This document shows positions 45,133 to 53,937 of a stretch of DNA of 64,000 nt, in pieces. Source of the stretch: Candidatus Eisenbacteria bacterium (lineage in GTDB: Bacteria > Eisenbacteria > RBG-16-71-46 > SZUA-252); contig VBOZ01000010.1 in assembly GCA_005893305.1 (NCBI GenBank), positions 165,303 through 229,302 of the forward strand, read 5' to 3'. A program made the position numbers and the translations under genes. Every line of letters starts with the position of its first letter. The stretch's first letter is position 1. The notes under the pieces are model-generated. The model saw only the letters and a list, made by a program, of their open reading frames with translations. It was not told the DNA's origin and ran no database searches.

Positions 45133-46428
45133 TCAGTGCGCGGGAGCGCCGCGGAGGGACGCGATCCCGGCGAGGATCGCCTGCCGCTCCGGGTGGTCCG
45201 GCGCGCGGCGTAGGGCCTCCTCCCAGTAGCCGATCGCCTCCTGGTTGTGGCCCAGCTTCTGCGCCGCCACGCCCAGCTGGACGAATACGTCGGGCATCGT
45301 GAATTGGCTACCCGAGAGGATGGGAAGCTCGCCCGCGGCGATCCGCTTGAAGAGCTGCATCGCCTCCGCGGGGTTTCCGCCCTGCACCAGGGCTCTCCCC
45401 AGGAAGAACGCTGACTTGGCCTCGTGCGGCGACTCGCTCTCGGCAAGTCGGAACCACTCCGCGGCCTTCGCATAGCGCCCCTTGTTGAGCTCGATGGTGC
45501 CGATGGCAAAGTGGGCATCCGTCGCGGGCTGGCCGGTCTGGCGGTATTTCTCGATCGCGCGCTGGAACGTCGCCTGCGAAGCCTCCTCGTTTCCCATTCG
45601 ACTCTCCGCCGCGCCGATCCAGAGCGTCGCCATCGGCGCGATCCACGACCGGCCGTCCGAGATCGGCTGGAGGCGCCGTATCGCCTCCGTGAGCCGCCCC
45701 GCCTCGATGTCCTTCTGCGCCAAGGCCAGCTCCTTCTCCTCGGTGGAGCCGCTGCCGGACCGGCTCAGCATCGCGGAAATGCGTCCCGCCTCGGCCTCCT
45801 TGCCCTCAGCCTCATAGGCCCGCGTGAGGCTTACGATCGGGCCGGTGACCGCTGTGGGGAGGGTCGTCACCAGACCCAGCTCGCCCGACGTCACCGGTCC
45901 CGATCCGCCCAGATGGAGCGCCTTCCGTACGACGTCGCTCCACAATTCAACGCGGCTCGTCCAGAGGGAGGTCCGCATGACGGTCAGGTACGAATAGAGC
46001 CCGATCGCGAGCGCCGCCGCCACGGCGATCGCGTTCCGTAGCGGCCGAGAGGCGGCTCTCGCGCCTGCCCCGCGCAGCCTCCCGTAGAGGGGCGCCGCGA
46101 CCGCGACGAGGGCCAACGAGGATCCAATCGTGGGGAACAGGAGATAGCGGTCGGCCATCCAGATCCGCAGCGTGAAAAACAGATTCATCACGGTTCCAAG
46201 AGGCAGCAGGAAGAGCGCGATCCCGAAAGCGGCGGCGGGTATCCGCCGGCGCAGGTAGAAGAAGCCCGCGGCAAGCAGAAGCGCCGCGATGATCCCCGCG
46301 AGGGCGATCGGGCCGATGGGCTGCCCCGCGATCGTGTAGAACGCCGAGAGCTGGATCGGAAGGAGCGAGCGGCCGACGTAGAGCGCCAGGATCTTCGCCA
46401 GCAGGGCGACTCGTCGTTCCCCGGTCAT
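45133..46428 (-). CDS. C-terminal part of a frameshifted GT-C/TPR membrane protein
   Basis: Frame carrying the second half of a TMTC-like protein, 431 residues from its first ATG. It holds about five hydrophobic segments (LPIQLSAFYTIAGQPIGPIA; FGIALFLLPLGTVMNLFF), a cytosolic or periplasmic linker, and TPR units to the end (AEWFRLAESESPHEAKSAF; NQEAIGYWEEALRRAPDHPE). The frame is open upstream of that ATG and reads R-D-S-A-L-I-Q-T-A-M, which continues the neighbouring frame at about 46460. A single indel there would restore a protein of about 690 residues with the architecture of the gene at 32109-33824. Probably not expressed on its own. Confidence 0.7.
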   Translation of the reverse strand: MTGERRVALLAKILALYVGRSLLPIQLSAFYTIAGQPIGPIALAGIIAALLLAAGFFYLRRRIPAAAFGIALFLLPLGTVMNLFFTLRIWMADRYLLFPTIGSSLALVAVAAPLYGRLRGAGARAASRPLRNAIAVAAALAIGLYSYLTVMRTSLWTSRVELWSDVVRKALHLGGSGPVTSGELGLVTTLPTAVTGPIVSLTRAYEAEGKEAEAGRISAMLSRSGSGSTEEKELALAQKDIEAGRLTEAIRRLQPISDGRSWIAPMATLWIGAAESRMGNEEASQATFQRAIEKYRQTGQPATDAHFAIGTIELNKGRYAKAAEWFRLAESESPHEAKSAFFLGRALVQGGNPAEAMQLFKRIAAGELPILSGSQFTMPDVFVQLGVAAQKLGHNQEAIGYWEEALRRAPDHPERQAILAGIASLRGAPAH

Positions 46429-47209
46429 CGCCGTCTGGATGAGCGCGCTGTCCCGGTAAGATCGTCGCGATGGTCAGCGCGAGGAACGGCAGCTTGTCCA
46501 GGATCCGGCGGCGGGTGAGGCCGTCGGTAAAGCAGAGGTCGTAGGCCAGGAACGTCGCCGGGAGGACGACCGCGTAGCCCTTCGAGAGCATCGCGGCAGC
46601 CGTGAGGACGAAGGTGACCGCGTACGGCCCCAGACGAAATTCCGAAGCGGCGGCGTAGCGGGTGTACGAGTAGAGCGCCCACGCGTAGAAGACCAGGCAG
46701 ACAACGTCCTTCCGCGAGGCCAGCCAGGCGACCGACTCCACGTGGATCGTGTGGGTCGCGAAGAGCGCCGCCGCCACGAAGGCGCCGGCGCGCCATTCCA
46801 AGATCCGCGAGAAGAGGAAATAGAGGCCCAGGACTCCGCCCAGGTAAAAGGCGAGCTGGGTGAGATGAAAGCCGGGCACCCACGTGCCCCATATCGCGCG
46901 ATCGATCGCGAAGGTCAGGGTCGTGAGCGGGTGGAAGTTCGCGAAGAACGGCTCGGTCAGGATGCGCCAGATATTTCCCCACGAGAGATGCTCCACGCGG
47001 GCGTCCCGGAAGAAATAGACGTAGTCGTCCGAATCATGGATGGGCACCGCGAACGATCGCGCGTAGACCAGAGCGGTCAGGACGGCAAGGGCGACCGGGC
47101 CGAACCAGGGAAATCGGAAAGGACCGTGGCGCGGGCCGCCGGGTTTCCCCTTCGGGGCCGGCTTGGCGGTCCACTCGGCGGCGGCGCGCTTTCGGGGCGG
47201 GTGGGACAT
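45947..47209 (-). CDS. N-terminal part of the frameshifted GT-C/TPR membrane protein
   Basis: Frame of 420 residues, but only the first 250 or so look like real protein. They show a basic N-terminus, the first helix at about 36-52, the acidic GT-C loop VPIHDSDDYVYFF (Asp59, Asp61, Asp62), FFANFHPLTTLTFAIDRAIW, and six more membrane segments up to LALTIATIL. From about 46460 on the frame turns into Arg/His/Asp-rich shadow sequence over the coding frame of the C-terminal part. The break lies within the membrane domain, so this frame alone would be non-functional. No regulator or partner is adjacent. Confidence 0.65.
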   Translation of the reverse strand: MSHPPRKRAAAEWTAKPAPKGKPGGPRHGPFRFPWFGPVALAVLTALVYARSFAVPIHDSDDYVYFFRDARVEHLSWGNIWRILTEPFFANFHPLTTLTFAIDRAIWGTWVPGFHLTQLAFYLGGVLGLYFLFSRILEWRAGAFVAAALFATHTIHVESVAWLASRKDVVCLVFYAWALYSYTRYAAASEFRLGPYAVTFVLTAAAMLSKGYAVVLPATFLAYDLCFTDGLTRRRILDKLPFLALTIATILPGQRAHPDGDDRGTTSRPAGEDPGALRRPLAPSDPALGVLHDRGAAHRPDRPRGDHRGASACRGLLLPAPADTRRRFRDRALPAASWNRDESVFHAADLDGRPLSPVPHDWILVGPRRGRGAPLREAARGRRESRLSAATERDRRGGGARDRALFVPDRHADLPLDEPR

Positions 47210-47281
47210 CCCCTCAGATTCTTCAGTCCGGGAGCGGTGGAGTCAAGGCGTTTTGGTCGGAACGGACTGGCGTTGACAGGC

Positions 47282-47311
47282 TTGGGCGGTGGGCGGCTCC
47301 TTTCGTATACT
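47282..47311 (+). promoter_or_regulatory. Putative sigma-70 promoter for the DnaJ-like gene
   Basis: TATACT at 47306-47311 (5 of 6) with TTGGGC at 47282-47287 and an 18-bp spacer. The GTG start is at 47358. A perfect TTGACA at 47273-47278 is too far away (27 bp) to pair. Confidence 0.4.
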
Positions 47312-47357
47312 TTGGTGTAGCGATTGCCATCCCACCCCTCGTTGAGGATCCGAGACC

Positions 47358-48296
47358 GTGCCAGTGAAGTTCCGGGACTACTACGAGGTGCTCGGCGTGC
47401 CGCGCACGGCGAAGCCCGAGGAGATCAAGCGCGCCTATCGGAAGCTTGCGCGGAAGCACCATCCCGACCTTCAGCCTCCGGCTCAGCGCGCCAAGGCCTC
47501 GGAACGCTTCAAGGAGATCAACGAGGCCTACGAGGTACTGAGCGATCCGGAGAAGCGCGCCAAATATGACGCCCTCGGAGAGAACTGGAAGAGCGGGATG
47601 GATTTCGCGCAGGAGCCGAGCCCCGGGCGGAGCGCAGCTGGATCCGGCGGGCCGGCCGAGTGGGAGGATTTCGGCCAGTTCAGCGACTTCTTCAATTCCA
47701 TTTTCGGCGGTTCCGCGGGACGCGCGGGAGGCGCGGGACGCGGCGGCGTTCGGTTTACGACGCCGGGGCGCGATGTCGAGGCGGAGCTGCCGCTGACGCT
47801 GGATGAGATGCTCCGCGGCGGCAAGCGCCGCATCACGCTGAACGGCGACCGCAGCCTCGACGTGGACATCCCCCTCGGAGTGCGCGACGGAACCGTGCTC
47901 CGCCTGGCGGGCCAGGGCGAGCCGGGCGCAGGGGGCGGCCCGGCGGGGGATCTCTTCCTTCGCGTGCGCCCGGTGCCGGACGCGCGCTACCGGGTCGCCG
48001 GCGACGATATCGAGATGGATCTTCCGCTCTGGCCGTGGCAGGCGCTGCTCGGCACGGAGGTCAGGATCGAGACGCCAGAAGGGCCGGTGAATCTCAAAGT
48101 GCCCCCTGGAACCCAGAGCGGCCGGCGCCTGCGCCTGCGCGGGCGAGGACTGCCGCGAAAGGGCAGCGCCCGCGGCGACTTTTACGCGGTCCCGACGATC
48201 GTGATCCCGGAGAATCCGAGCGCCGCGGAGCGGGAGGCGTACGAGGCCCTGAAGCGCGAGGCATCTGCGCCCGCCGATCGGCCGGCCCGCGGGTGA
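47358..48296 (+). CDS. CbpA-type DnaJ co-chaperone
   Basis: J-domain protein of 312 residues, class B (no zinc-finger domain). The J domain covers residues 6-70: [20 protein letters not shown], the HPD motif in RKHHPDLQ near 36, and [21 protein letters not shown] Gly/Ser-rich linker (85-130) leads to two C-terminal substrate-binding beta domains ([58 protein letters not shown]). It stimulates DnaK ATPase and binds substrates. GTG start. It is a single gene with no dnaK or grpE beside it. Confidence 0.9.
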   Translation: MPVKFRDYYEVLGVPRTAKPEEIKRAYRKLARKHHPDLQPPAQRAKASERFKEINEAYEVLSDPEKRAKYDALGENWKSGMDFAQEPSPGRSAAGSGGPAEWEDFGQFSDFFNSIFGGSAGRAGGAGRGGVRFTTPGRDVEAELPLTLDEMLRGGKRRITLNGDRSLDVDIPLGVRDGTVLRLAGQGEPGAGGGPAGDLFLRVRPVPDARYRVAGDDIEMDLPLWPWQALLGTEVRIETPEGPVNLKVPPGTQSGRRLRLRGRGLPRKGSARGDFYAVPTIVIPENPSAAEREAYEALKREASAPADRPARG

Positions 48297-48729
48297 CCTC
48301 GGGCGCGGCGCCGCGCGGATTGCAGGATGCACGCCCCGCCCGGTAGCGCGCGCGTAACACCATCCGCGCAGAATGATCGGACTGGGTTGAAATTCGGTAG
48401 CCCCTGGCTCGATCGAGCCAAAATCGCCGCCTCACACTAGATCTTCGCCGCCTCCCCGCTCCAACCGGCAAAACACTTCCCAATACCATGCGGCCGAACG
48501 GGTAGCACTGCCGATACCTTAGCCAGTCACCGTGATTCGGGGTGTGCGGCGAGTGCGTCCGGCGCTCGTAAGTCCCTTTGCAAAATCGTCACTAACGGGA
48601 TGGCACATGCCTTGCTGCTTCTCATAGGGACGCAATAGGGAACAGAAGTTAGGTCGATTTGAGCCACCTGCCGGTGCAAACGCACGGTCGTGCGCGGCGC
48701 CCCGGCTAGTCAGTTTCCACGGAGGCACG
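48297..48729 (+). other. Intergenic region before the pilin operon
   Basis: About 430 bases without a plausible gene. It is less G+C-rich than its surroundings. It carries a sigma-54 type promoter at 48601-48616 and a GGAGG ribosome site at 48720-48724. I looked for tRNA-like arms and saw none. Confidence 0.6.
48601..48616 (+). promoter_or_regulatory. Sigma-54 promoter for the minor-pilin operon
   Basis: TGGCAC at 48601-48606, five bases, TTGCT at 48612-48616, which matches the -24/-12 consensus (TGGCAC-N5-TTGCW) at every key base with exact spacing. Expected transcription start near 48627, leaving a 5' leader of about 100 bases before the GTG at 48730. Sigma-54 control of pilin genes is well known in other phyla; the activator is not in the window. 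Confidence 0.7.
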
Positions 48730-49170
48730 GTGTCGGAACGCAACAGTCGAGGCTTCTCGCTCGTCGAGCTGGTGGTCGTGGTCACGATCATGGGGATCAT
48801 GTTCGCGATCGGCGTTCCTTCCTATCTCACCTACCGGCGGTCCCAGGAACTGAGGGGCGCGGCGTCGAACATCGCGAGCCAGATCCGGCTCGCGCGGGCG
48901 ACCGCGATCATGACCGGCCGGACGCAACGCTTTCATCTCTACAAGAGCTTCAACGGCTACGACTACCACGTGCACGACGACACCGGCCCGATCAAGTCGG
49001 GCTGGACCCTCCCCAATGGCATTACCTACGCCTGGGGGTCCGCTCTCGTGAGCGTGGACCTGGACAAAGACGGCCGCGCGTCGGCCCCACTCGATATCGA
49101 GCTCGTCCGCGAGGACGGGCAGCGCGACACCCTCTTCGTCCAGAAGTCGGGCATGGTGTTCATGCGATGA
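48730..49170 (+). CDS. GspH/FimT-like type IV minor pilin
   Basis: Prepilin of 146 residues from the GTG at 48730. Leader MSERNSRG, peptidase site G|FSLVE with Glu at +5 of the mature chain, hydrophobic alpha1 helix LVELVVVVTIMGIMFAIGVP, then IASQIRLARATAIMTGRTQR as in GspH/FimT, and a beta-rich tail. It needs a PilD-type peptidase, not encoded here. Minor pilins prime pilus or pseudopilus assembly at the tip. First of four genes with overlapping ends (ATGA at 49167-49170). Confidence 0.88.
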   Translation: MSERNSRGFSLVELVVVVTIMGIMFAIGVPSYLTYRRSQELRGAASNIASQIRLARATAIMTGRTQRFHLYKSFNGYDYHVHDDTGPIKSGWTLPNGITYAWGSALVSVDLDKDGRASAPLDIELVREDGQRDTLFVQKSGMVFMR

Positions 49171-49586
49171 GACAGGAACGGCGGACTCTCTCGATGAAGA
49201 GGAACCCCGAACAGGGCGTGACGCTCTTGGAGACCCTCGTGGCGATGACCGTGCTGGCCATCGGCATCGTCGCGGTCGCGAAGGTGTTCCCGTCGATTAC
49301 CGGGAGCCAGATCGAGGCGAAGATGCTTACGACCGGTACCTACTATTCGCGCGAGAAGGTAGAGGAGCTGATGGCGCTCCCCTGGACCGACGCGGCGTTG
49401 AGCGACGGCCGCCACCCCGGGGGCACGGCGACGGAGAACATGGGTTCGAGCAATCAGTGGCATCGCTACTACAACGTCACCACGTTGGTGGGGGCGTTGA
49501 GCGATTTGAAACGTGTCACCGTGACCGTCACGTGGCAAATGCAGGGAAGCGACACCACGACGACAACTACCTATTTCAGGAGATGA
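49167..49586 (+). CDS. PilV/GspI-like type IV minor pilin
   Basis: Prepilin of 139 residues, ATG overlapping the previous stop (an internal ATG at 49194 is an alternative). Cleavage site G|VTLLETLVAMTVLAIGIVA with Glu at +5. After the alpha1 helix come YYSREKVEELMALPWTDAAL and a short beta-rich region ending in a Thr-rich strand (SDTTTTTTYFRR). The pattern fits PilV/GspI-class minor pilins. Coupled to the next gene by an ATGA overlap. Confidence 0.85.
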   Translation: MRQERRTLSMKRNPEQGVTLLETLVAMTVLAIGIVAVAKVFPSITGSQIEAKMLTTGTYYSREKVEELMALPWTDAALSDGRHPGGTATENMGSSNQWHRYYNVTTLVGALSDLKRVTVTVTWQMQGSDTTTTTTYFRR

Positions 49587-52500
49587 ATATGACCGCGCCG
49601 ACGCCGTCCCTGCGCCCTCGGGGAGTTCCAGCACCGAAAGACCGAGGCTTCACGCTGACCGAAACCCTCGTGACGATCATCATCCTCGCCATCGTCACGG
49701 GTGCGCTCATCACGATCATCATGGGGGCAATGCGCAGCAAGACGACCACGACGAACGAAATCGAATCCGCCCAGGTTGCGACGGCGGCGATGGATTGGAT
49801 CGCGGACGACCTGCGGAGCGCCGGCTACGAGGCCGACCTGGCCTACCCATCCGCGCCTCAGCCCGGGATCGCGTACATCGACAGCACGCAGGTGCTCATC
49901 TGCTCGAACAAGGACCCGTATCCGGACACGACCCAAGTGAAGCGCGGGGAGCCGCAAGCCTACCAGCCCTCCGGTAACCCTCGCCCCGGGCCGCTCAACG
50001 GAACAAGCTGGGAGCCCCCCGTCAAATATAGGACCGGCGCCGAGGTCACGCGGTACACGCTCGACGTCAATGACGACGGCGTGATCAACGCGGCCGACCT
50101 CGCCATGACGATCTCATCCGACGCCAGGCGCACCAAGAATCCGAACGACTACGTTCTGGTACGGCAGGTGTACGGCGATTCGACCGGCGGTGTCCTGGGC
50201 AACAACGGTGGGTCTCCTGAGAAGCTCGCGATGGTCCGCGCTCCGGGCGCCGGCGTGCCCGCCATTTTCACCGTCTACTTCAAGGGCAGCGCCACGCCGT
50301 GGGATTGGGCCGGCGGCCCGGTTCCGTCGACGCGGCTCGGAGAGATCGACCGCGTTCTCGTGCAGGTCACGACGGAGAGCCCCGAGCCGAATCAGCAGCA
50401 GCGCTACGCGCGGACGACGCTTCGTACCCAAGTTCAAGTGGGCCGTAACAAGCCGTCGTTCCTCGTGAACACCTACGCCGTGGACGGTTATGTCTATTGG
50501 GACAAGAACAAGGATCACGTGAAGAACGGGACCGACGTGGGAATCGACAACGTGGCGGTCCGCCTGGGTCAGGTCTACAGCACGGTCACGAACGCGGCCG
50601 GCTACTTCTTGCTGCGCGCACCCGCCGGTACGTACTCGCTGAAACACACCCCCGCCTCGGCCTTCGGGAACTTCAATGTTCCCGACAGCTTCGTGGTCAC
50701 GATCGGGCCGGCTGTCACGCGCTCATTCGCGGACACCGCTCTGGCCGGCGGCTATGTGGTCAGCAAGGTGTTCAAGGACCTGAACAGCAACCAAGTCAAG
50801 GATGGTGCCGAGGTCGGTCTTTCCGGGCTCGAGGTCACCGTGAGCGGAGGCAGCCCGGTGGCGGTCACGGACGCGAACGGCGTGGCCCGCCAGTTCGTCA
50901 AGAGCGGCGCGTTCACGGCGACGCTGACTGTCCCGGACAGCTTGACCTGCACCACGACGAACCCGTACTCGGGGACGATGCTTCCGGGCGACTCCGTCAT
51001 CGTGAACTTCGCCCTGACGGATACGCCGCCCGGGTACGTCAACGGCAAGGTGTACCGCGACGACAATCGGAACGGAACCGCCGACGCCGGCGAGCCCGGG
51101 ATCCAGAACGTGTACGTGAACGTGGTGTCGGGAGGCGGCTCGGTCACGCAGGGGTACGCCTATACCGACGCGAGCGGCAACTACTCCATCACCGTGCCCT
51201 CCAACAACCCGCCGGGCACCAACCCCTACTACGTCACGGTCATCCCGCCGCCTGGGTTCTTCTCGTCGAGCGCGACCTCATTGGGGCCATTGCTCGTCAA
51301 TGCCGGGCAGACGCTGAGCGGGAAGAATTTCGGTATGGCCGCCTACCAGATCATCTCGCTCGATGCGAGCCGCGTGCTGAGCCTCGCGAGCGTCGATCTT
51401 CAAGAGCACGACTGGACCGGGACGAACACCGCCACGGCGCACGGCGACGCCGACCTTGTGCTCGGAGCTGACGCCGGTGGGACGGACAACATATCCGTAT
51501 GGTTCAACCAGTACAACTCGACGCCGCTCTACAGCGCCTCTCCCATTACTCCGACCGGATACACGCGGAACGCCCCGCAATCCGTGATCGCGATGGCGAT
51601 TGACACGCTGGACACGAACGCGCCCAGCTCGCGGCCGGACCTCGTCACCGGAACCAAGGCCGGAGCCACCGGGAACTTCTTCGTGTGGTTCAATCAGAAT
51701 ACAAGCGGGAACGAAGGCTTCTTCCCGCCGACGTTCAGCACGGGCCAAAACTACTGGACCCAGGACGTCGGCGATGTGACCTCCGTGCTTACGATGGATT
51801 GCGCAGGAGGAGCCCATCCCGACATCATCGTCGGCACCCGGTCCACGATCTCGGGCCGCGGCTCGATCGAGGTCTGGCAAAACAGCGAGGCCGCGACCCC
51901 CACGTTCACCCGCCAGGAAATCTATCCCACGGCCGGGTCGATCCCCTTGAACACCCTGGGGGAGGTTGCCGCAATGCAGCTCGCGGACGTGGACAACGAC
52001 GGCCGCAGGGACCTCGTCGTAGCGACCAAGACCGGGAACTGGACCGGCGAGCTCTTGGTCTTCCGGAATATAGGCAATACGAACGGCAACCGGTTCACGT
52101 GCGTCTTCGACGAGCCGCTCGGGAATAACGAGGCCGCGACGTCGGTGGCTTGTGTCGATGTGAACCGCGACGGGAAGATCGACATCGTGGTCGGCACGCA
52201 GACCGGCACCAATTCGGGCGACCTCATCTACTTCCGAAACGATACCGTCGGTTCGAGCGTCGACTTCTTCACCAGGAAGACGATCGCCGCGCCGGGCATC
52301 GTCACCGCCCTCACCGCGGGCGATTTCGGCGGCACATCGTATAACGACCTCGCGATGGGCTGGCGTCAGGACGAAAACGGCTACGGGGGCGGCGTGCTCA
52401 TCTACCCCTTGGACGTCGGTACCCTGACCAACAACGGCTCCGATCCTTCCGCCGGCGCGATCAAGAATTTCGTCGCGGCGCTTGCGAAGAACAACTTCAA

Positions 52501-52606
52501 CTACGGCGTGAATCCGGTAACGCCTTCGCCCCCCTACCTGACCGATTTCGCGGCAGGCGTCAAGACGGGCGCGACGACCGGTGCTCTCATAGTCTTCATT
52601 CGCTAG
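49583..52606 (+). CDS. PilW-like minor pilin fused to SdrD-B-like domains and VCBS/FG-GAP repeats
   Basis: A 1007-residue prepilin, several times the usual PilW length. Site G22|F23 with Glu27 at +5 (GFTLTETLVTIIILAIVTG). Residues 50-295 are PilW-like (ATAAMDWIADDLRSAGYEA) with one dockerin-like calcium loop, LDVNDDGVINAADLAM, near 160. Three SdrD-B-like domains follow at about 300-385, 390-480 and 485-585 (YVYWDKNKDHVKNGTDVG; KVFKDLNSNQVKDGAEVG; KVYRDDNRNGTADAGEPG). The last 400 residues are VCBS/FG-GAP repeats, probably a propeller (ADVDNDGRRDLVVATKTG; VDVNRDGKIDIVVGTQTG). Inferred: a pilus-tip adhesin. Confidence 0.85.
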   Translation: MNMTAPTPSLRPRGVPAPKDRGFTLTETLVTIIILAIVTGALITIIMGAMRSKTTTTNEIESAQVATAAMDWIADDLRSAGYEADLAYPSAPQPGIAYIDSTQVLICSNKDPYPDTTQVKRGEPQAYQPSGNPRPGPLNGTSWEPPVKYRTGAEVTRYTLDVNDDGVINAADLAMTISSDARRTKNPNDYVLVRQVYGDSTGGVLGNNGGSPEKLAMVRAPGAGVPAIFTVYFKGSATPWDWAGGPVPSTRLGEIDRVLVQVTTESPEPNQQQRYARTTLRTQVQVGRNKPSFLVNTYAVDGYVYWDKNKDHVKNGTDVGIDNVAVRLGQVYSTVTNAAGYFLLRAPAGTYSLKHTPASAFGNFNVPDSFVVTIGPAVTRSFADTALAGGYVVSKVFKDLNSNQVKDGAEVGLSGLEVTVSGGSPVAVTDANGVARQFVKSGAFTATLTVPDSLTCTTTNPYSGTMLPGDSVIVNFALTDTPPGYVNGKVYRDDNRNGTADAGEPGIQNVYVNVVSGGGSVTQGYAYTDASGNYSITVPSNNPPGTNPYYVTVIPPPGFFSSSATSLGPLLVNAGQTLSGKNFGMAAYQIISLDASRVLSLASVDLQEHDWTGTNTATAHGDADLVLGADAGGTDNISVWFNQYNSTPLYSASPITPTGYTRNAPQSVIAMAIDTLDTNAPSSRPDLVTGTKAGATGNFFVWFNQNTSGNEGFFPPTFSTGQNYWTQDVGDVTSVLTMDCAGGAHPDIIVGTRSTISGRGSIEVWQNSEAATPTFTRQEIYPTAGSIPLNTLGEVAAMQLADVDNDGRRDLVVATKTGNWTGELLVFRNIGNTNGNRFTCVFDEPLGNNEAATSVACVDVNRDGKIDIVVGTQTGTNSGDLIYFRNDTVGSSVDFFTRKTIAAPGIVTALTAGDFGGTSYNDLAMGWRQDENGYGGGVLIYPLDVGTLTNNGSDPSAGAIKNFVAALAKNNFNYGVNPVTPSPPYLTDFAAGVKTGATTGALIVFIR

Positions 52607-52615
52607 GAGGACGGC

Positions 52616-53854
52616 ATGTTCGGCTCCATGCGGCAAACTTCAGACGAACGCGGTGCCGCCCTGGTCATCGCGTTGATGGTGCTCCTCGTGCTGGTCACCG
52701 TTTCGGCGGCGCTGGTGACGACATCGATCGTGAACACGCGCCTCTCGGGGGCCGACCAGCAGCGGGCGAAGGCGCTCGACATTGCCGAGGCGGGAGTCGC
52801 CGAGGCGGTGGCGCGGATCAAATCCGGCGAGGTTCCCACCAACAACAATCCGAAGATGGTCACGAAGATCTTCCTGGTCAACGGCGGAAGCGTGCCGGTC
52901 CTCGGCACCGACTCGACCGGGCTGGCCACCGCCCAACCCGGCGGCAACTGGCTCAATTACAGCACCCAGACACGCACCGCCAACACGCTCACCGTCCAGT
53001 ACAAGACGGATGGCGCGCGATCGTCGATCTACAAGTACGACGTGAACAAGAGCTTCCCGATCAATACGTTGACCGGGATGCCGATCTACGAGGTCACCTC
53101 GACCGGCATCGCGGGACAGGCCAAGCGCACCCTCCAAGTCGACATCGTGTCGCAGCCGTTCAACCTGAACATCAAGGGCGCGCTTGCCAGCAACGTCGGG
53201 GTGAAGTTCACGGGAAACGCCTGGGCCTGCGGGTATAACCACCGCGTCGAAACCCCCGCCAACACGGGGGACAACGGCCGCGCGGGTGTCGGCGGCTGCA
53301 ACGAGAACCCCGCGCTGCAGCACTGGGAGGTCGGATCGAACGATCTGACCGGAATCTGGTCGGGAGGCAACGTCAACAGCGGTGGAGGCGCCAACCGTGA
53401 CGGTAACCCGCCGGAGCAGAGCGCTCAGCCGGGTTTCTACACCGGACCGTGGGATGCCCTGGGCTTGTCGCAGGCCCAGTTCTTCACGCTGACCGGACCG
53501 GCGCAGAGCAGCGTCCCGGGCAACCTGAACGCCAACACCTACCTCGACAATGACGGCGTCACCCAGAACGCTTCGGGCAACTTCACCGTGAACGGGACGG
53601 GATCCGGTCTCCTCTACGTCGACGGCGACTTGACGATGAACAATACATTCACGTGGCGCGGCCTCATCTACGTGGAAGGCGACGTGAAGCTGAACGGTAG
53701 CGCGTGGGTCCTCGGCTCCCTGATCGTCAAGGGGCAGACCGAAACCAAGTTCAACGGTGGCGCCACCATTCTGTATAGCTACGACGCCATTTCGCAGTAC
53801 GTCTCCAAGTACGGCGGCAGCATTTCGAACCTGTCGTGGCGGGAGTTGCCGTAG
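52616..53854 (+). CDS. PilX-like minor pilin
   Basis: Protein of 412 residues. The N-terminus GAALVIALMVLLVLVTVSAA resembles PilX/GspK N-terminal helices with the preceding Glu-Arg, then SGADQQRAKALDIAEAGVAE (PilX_N hallmark). The middle is a beta-rich region, and the C-terminal part (GLLYVDGDLTMNNTFTWRGL; VEGDVKLNGSAWVLGSLIVK) is a beta-helix-like, polymer-type stretch found in many PilX-like proteins. Last gene of the pilin operon; a terminator follows at 53889. No PilY1 gene is present, so the fused PilW may take that role. Confidence 0.83.
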   Translation: MFGSMRQTSDERGAALVIALMVLLVLVTVSAALVTTSIVNTRLSGADQQRAKALDIAEAGVAEAVARIKSGEVPTNNNPKMVTKIFLVNGGSVPVLGTDSTGLATAQPGGNWLNYSTQTRTANTLTVQYKTDGARSSIYKYDVNKSFPINTLTGMPIYEVTSTGIAGQAKRTLQVDIVSQPFNLNIKGALASNVGVKFTGNAWACGYNHRVETPANTGDNGRAGVGGCNENPALQHWEVGSNDLTGIWSGGNVNSGGGANRDGNPPEQSAQPGFYTGPWDALGLSQAQFFTLTGPAQSSVPGNLNANTYLDNDGVTQNASGNFTVNGTGSGLLYVDGDLTMNNTFTWRGLIYVEGDVKLNGSAWVLGSLIVKGQTETKFNGGATILYSYDAISQYVSKYGGSISNLSWRELP

Positions 53855-53888
53855 CCTGATGACGAGCCGGCATCGCGGCTGAGAGTCG

Positions 53889-53923
53889 GACGCCCGCGCA
53901 GAGCATCGTGCGGGCGTCTTTCA
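53889..53923 (+). terminator. Terminator of the pilin operon
   Basis: 9-bp stem GACGCCCGC (53889-53897) with GCGGGCGTC (53910-53918), followed by TTT and CATTCTT. It also precedes the stop of the convergent rlpA. Confidence 0.65.
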
Positions 53924-53937
53924 TTCTTGGCGGCCGG

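Noticed and set aside
47273..47311. Perfect TTGACA with TATACT as a promoter
   Set aside because: The spacing is 27 bp, too long; I pair TATACT with TTGGGC at 47282 instead.
48297..48729. Possible tRNA or small RNA in the gap before the pilins
   Set aside because: No cloverleaf-like arms or conserved TTCGA/GTTCGAAT loop in a fitting position were seen; only the promoter element is supported.
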